Assembly: GCA_002316225.1 (NCBI GenBank)
Contig: DCDC01000089.1
Coordinates: 1-8,044, forward strand
Length of the DNA stretch: 8,044 bases
Origin: Firmicutes bacterium UBA1065
GTDB taxonomy: Bacteria > Bacillota > Clostridia > Tissierellales > Sedimentibacteraceae
Direction: 5' to 3'
Positions 6,789 to 8,044 of the stretch are shown piece by piece (positions within the stretch are counted from its first letter, which is position 1; each line of letters starts with the position of its first letter). The translations under genes and the position numbers were made by a program. A model generated the notes under the pieces. It was not told the origin of the DNA and ran no database searches. It was given only the letters and a program-made list of their open reading frames with translations.

Positions 6789-6797
6789 ATTATATCA
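6789..6797 (-). promoter_or_regulatory. Extended -10 promoter of ftsZ
   Basis: On the minus strand the sequence is TGATATAAT: a perfect TATAAT (6794-6789) with the TGN extension directly upstream. No good -35 hexamer lies 16-18 nt further up, as is common for extended -10 promoters. Transcription would start near 6782, about 50 nt before the ATG. It sits in the 121-nt gap between sbp and ftsZ. Confidence 0.6.
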
Positions 6798-6852
6798 CAT
6801 ATTTAATAATATTCATACATTTTTTTTGCAGCTACTTCTTCCAATTTCGAGT

Positions 6853-7197
6853 TTACTTGTTTTTATCAAATTGTGCAAGATAAATATCGACCAGGTTCCT
6901 TAATTTTTTATAAATGTTGTTTCCAAAGGCGAAAACAGCTGCCAGGTATATGGGGAGGCCCAACTGTTCGCCGACGAATCCCAGCAGCAAGGCATATACC
7001 AGGTCCGTCAACAGATAAGCCACACTCTTTGGAACCGTAAGTTCCGATGTTTTGTTATCATGAAGCAAGTTAATAATAGTATTAAATATTGCTAAAATAG
7101 TCAGTGATATATACACTATATAATTGGGGTCATAAACAAAATTTAAGTTTAATCCTGCAAGGATTCCTAAAATTAAACCGGCTGCGACATATATCAT
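6853..7197 (-). CDS. sbp: Small basic protein family membrane protein (Sbp, DUF1290)
   Basis: 114 residues, the family's usual length. The function is unknown; in Firmicutes the gene sits next to ftsZ or ftsA and DUF881 genes, and a division or envelope role is presumed. Hydrophobic segments lie at about 2-20, 26-45 and 57-75, with a fourth shorter one near 82-93. The C-terminal half carries the recognisable family core: GEQLGLPIYLAAVFAFG (76-92) then NNIYKKLRN. The middle differs from relatives I remember: the usual Asp and GGIRA-like residues after the second helix are replaced by NTIINLLHDN (39-48). Start ATG 7197 directly abuts the TAA of the DUF881 gene, and its ribosome binding site (AGAGG, 8 nt upstream) lies in the last codons of that gene, so translation is probably coupled. 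Confidence 0.88.
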   Translation of the reverse strand: MIYVAAGLILGILAGLNLNFVYDPNYIVYISLTILAIFNTIINLLHDNKTSELTVPKSVAYLLTDLVYALLLGFVGEQLGLPIYLAAVFAFGNNIYKKLRNLVDIYLAQFDKNK

Positions 7198-7926
7198 TTA
7201 ATTTACCTCTTCTTGTATTATTTGGGCGTATTTGTTCTTATATTTAATTCCTCTGAATCGTCTTACCGTCAGATTATAGCCTTTTACAGCGACTACTTCC
7301 ATTCCGTAGGTATTTTTCAGTTCGTAAGCATAGGTGCCTTCCTCGGTAACAGCTTCATATAATTTATCCATGTCTCCTATTGCCACTATGACAAAGGGAG
7401 CAGGAATCACTTCATTGTTTACCCTGATTAAGGGCCCGGCACAGACCACTTCCGATAAATTGGTTATTCTTTTCCCGTTTATTTCTATGGCTTCCGCGCC
7501 TGCAGCCTTTAAATCGTTCAAGAGAACAACAATATCAACATCATGGACTATTCTTTCCATAATGCCCAAGTCCGTATCTTCACTGACATTATCTGAAACC
7601 CTGAGCATTATGCCCGGTCCCCTTACATCCGTAAAGCCGTTGTAAAACTTAATCTGCTCAATTTGAGAACTAATCTCCGCTATTTCGTCAATATATTTTT
7701 TTGATTCATACTCGGCAAGGGATTTTTTCTCCTTGTCCACGGCATTTTGCATGCTTTGGATCAGAAGCTTCATCTCTTCAATGCTTCGTGTATATTTACT
7801 TAAATTTTTAATCTCATATATGGTATTTTCATCGATTCCTGCATCCGCACCGTTCACTACAGATGCAGTTACCAAAAATACCAGCAGGAATGCTATCAGG
7901 TTAAATGATTTTTTGATAATACCCAC
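7198..7926 (-). CDS. DUF881 family protein (YlxW/YlxX-like), membrane-anchored
   Basis: 242 residues from GTG 7926. Residues about 7-25 form a hydrophobic N-terminal helix after KK, an anchor or uncleaved signal, so the rest is probably extracytoplasmic. Residues about 45-95 (SIEEMKLLIQSMQ, KEKKSLAEYESKK) look like a coiled coil. The DUF881 core follows: FTDVRGPGIMLRVSD (98-112), LLNDLKAAGAEAIEINGKRI (135-154), VCAGPLIRVNN (161-171), APFVIVAIGD (176-185) and YGMEVVAVK (207-215). Proteins of this family cluster with sbp, ftsQ and ftsZ in Firmicutes; the biochemical role is not known. The start is uncertain: AAGGAG (7931-7926) overlaps the GTG, while in-frame ATT (7920) and ATC (7917) have normal spacing. 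An upstream start is excluded by an in-frame TAA. The stop abuts sbp. Confidence 0.9.
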   Translation of the reverse strand: MGIIKKSFNLIAFLLVFLVTASVVNGADAGIDENTIYEIKNLSKYTRSIEEMKLLIQSMQNAVDKEKKSLAEYESKKYIDEIAEISSQIEQIKFYNGFTDVRGPGIMLRVSDNVSEDTDLGIMERIVHDVDIVVLLNDLKAAGAEAIEINGKRITNLSEVVCAGPLIRVNNEVIPAPFVIVAIGDMDKLYEAVTEEGTYAYELKNTYGMEVVAVKGYNLTVRRFRGIKYKNKYAQIIQEEVN

Positions 7927-7929
7927 TCC

Positions 7930-8044
7930 TTAAGATTCTTCATCCCGTTTTACGGGGACTGCATACTTGAATTGTTTTTCCCCGTCATAACGCTGGATGA
8001 AGATTTCATCCGAATCTTCCGTTTCAATGGTATATCCGATACTT
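7930..8044 (-). CDS. Unidentified protein, C-terminal 38 residues (start outside window)
   Basis: An open minus-strand frame enters from the right edge and ends at TAA 7932-7930, 3 nt before the GTG proposed for the DUF881 gene. The visible end reads SIGYTIETEDSDEIFIQRYD followed by GEKQFKYAVPVKRDEES. It is hydrophilic with alternating residues that suggest beta strands, and it has no membrane helix. In many Firmicutes the gene before DUF881 and sbp is ftsQ/divIB or a second DUF881 gene. The fragment is too short to tell, and I do not recognise it. The downstream ribosome binding site AAGGAG overlaps its stop codon, so it is probably co-transcribed with the DUF881, sbp unit. Confidence 0.6.
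   Translation of the reverse strand, partial: SIGYTIETEDSDEIFIQRYDGEKQFKYAVPVKRDEES

Noticed and set aside
1..8044. Mobile elements, CRISPR array, toxin-antitoxin or defence genes
   Set aside because: No transposase or integrase frame, no regularly spaced repeats and no attachment-site-like repeats were found; every long frame is explained by transporter, cold-shock or division genes.

Overview
The window reads as chromosomal DNA of a low-GC Gram-positive bacterium, most likely a clostridial or Tissierellia-type Firmicute. The grounds are A+T-rich intergenic DNA, strong AGGAGG-type ribosome binding sites, tightly packed and overlapping genes, and the gene order DUF881 protein - small basic protein - ftsZ, which is characteristic of Firmicutes. 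Species cannot be assigned from the sequence alone.

Left part (1-5155, + strand): the 3' portion of a peptide ABC importer operon. It starts inside the substrate-binding protein gene (oppA-like, 5' end cut off by the window). After a 69-nt gap holding a GC-rich stem-loop come two permeases (oppB, oppC) and two ATPases (oppD, oppF). From oppB onward the genes are separated by only a few bases or overlap. The operon ends with a 77-residue membrane protein whose start codon overlaps the oppF stop codon (TAATG). I do not recognise this protein. The ATPases both carry complete nucleotide-binding motifs and the four-cysteine C-terminal pattern of Opp/Dpp ATPases, so the importer looks functional.

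Middle (5156-5675): the + strand operon and a - strand cold-shock gene (csp) converge on a perfect 12-bp stem-loop flanked by A and T runs, a bidirectional terminator. csp has a long upstream region with a plausible promoter and a 9-bp inverted repeat, compatible with a structured leader. Between csp and ftsZ lies a 33-bp near-palindrome that would fold without a mismatch only in the ftsZ-sense RNA.

Right part (5676-8044, - strand): a cell-division cluster read leftward. It holds the last 38 codons of an unidentified gene, a DUF881 (YlxW/YlxX-like) membrane-anchored protein, the small basic protein (Sbp, DUF1290) directly abutting it, and ftsZ, which has its own extended -10 promoter. The DUF881 and Sbp genes are probably co-transcribed and translationally coupled. 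ftsA does not lie between sbp and ftsZ.

Most of the window is ordinary core-genome content. The points most worth a second look are the small membrane protein attached to the opp operon, the palindrome behind ftsZ, the csp leader repeat, the start-codon problem of the DUF881 gene and the altered middle of Sbp. I see no phage, transposase, CRISPR, tRNA or rRNA signal.
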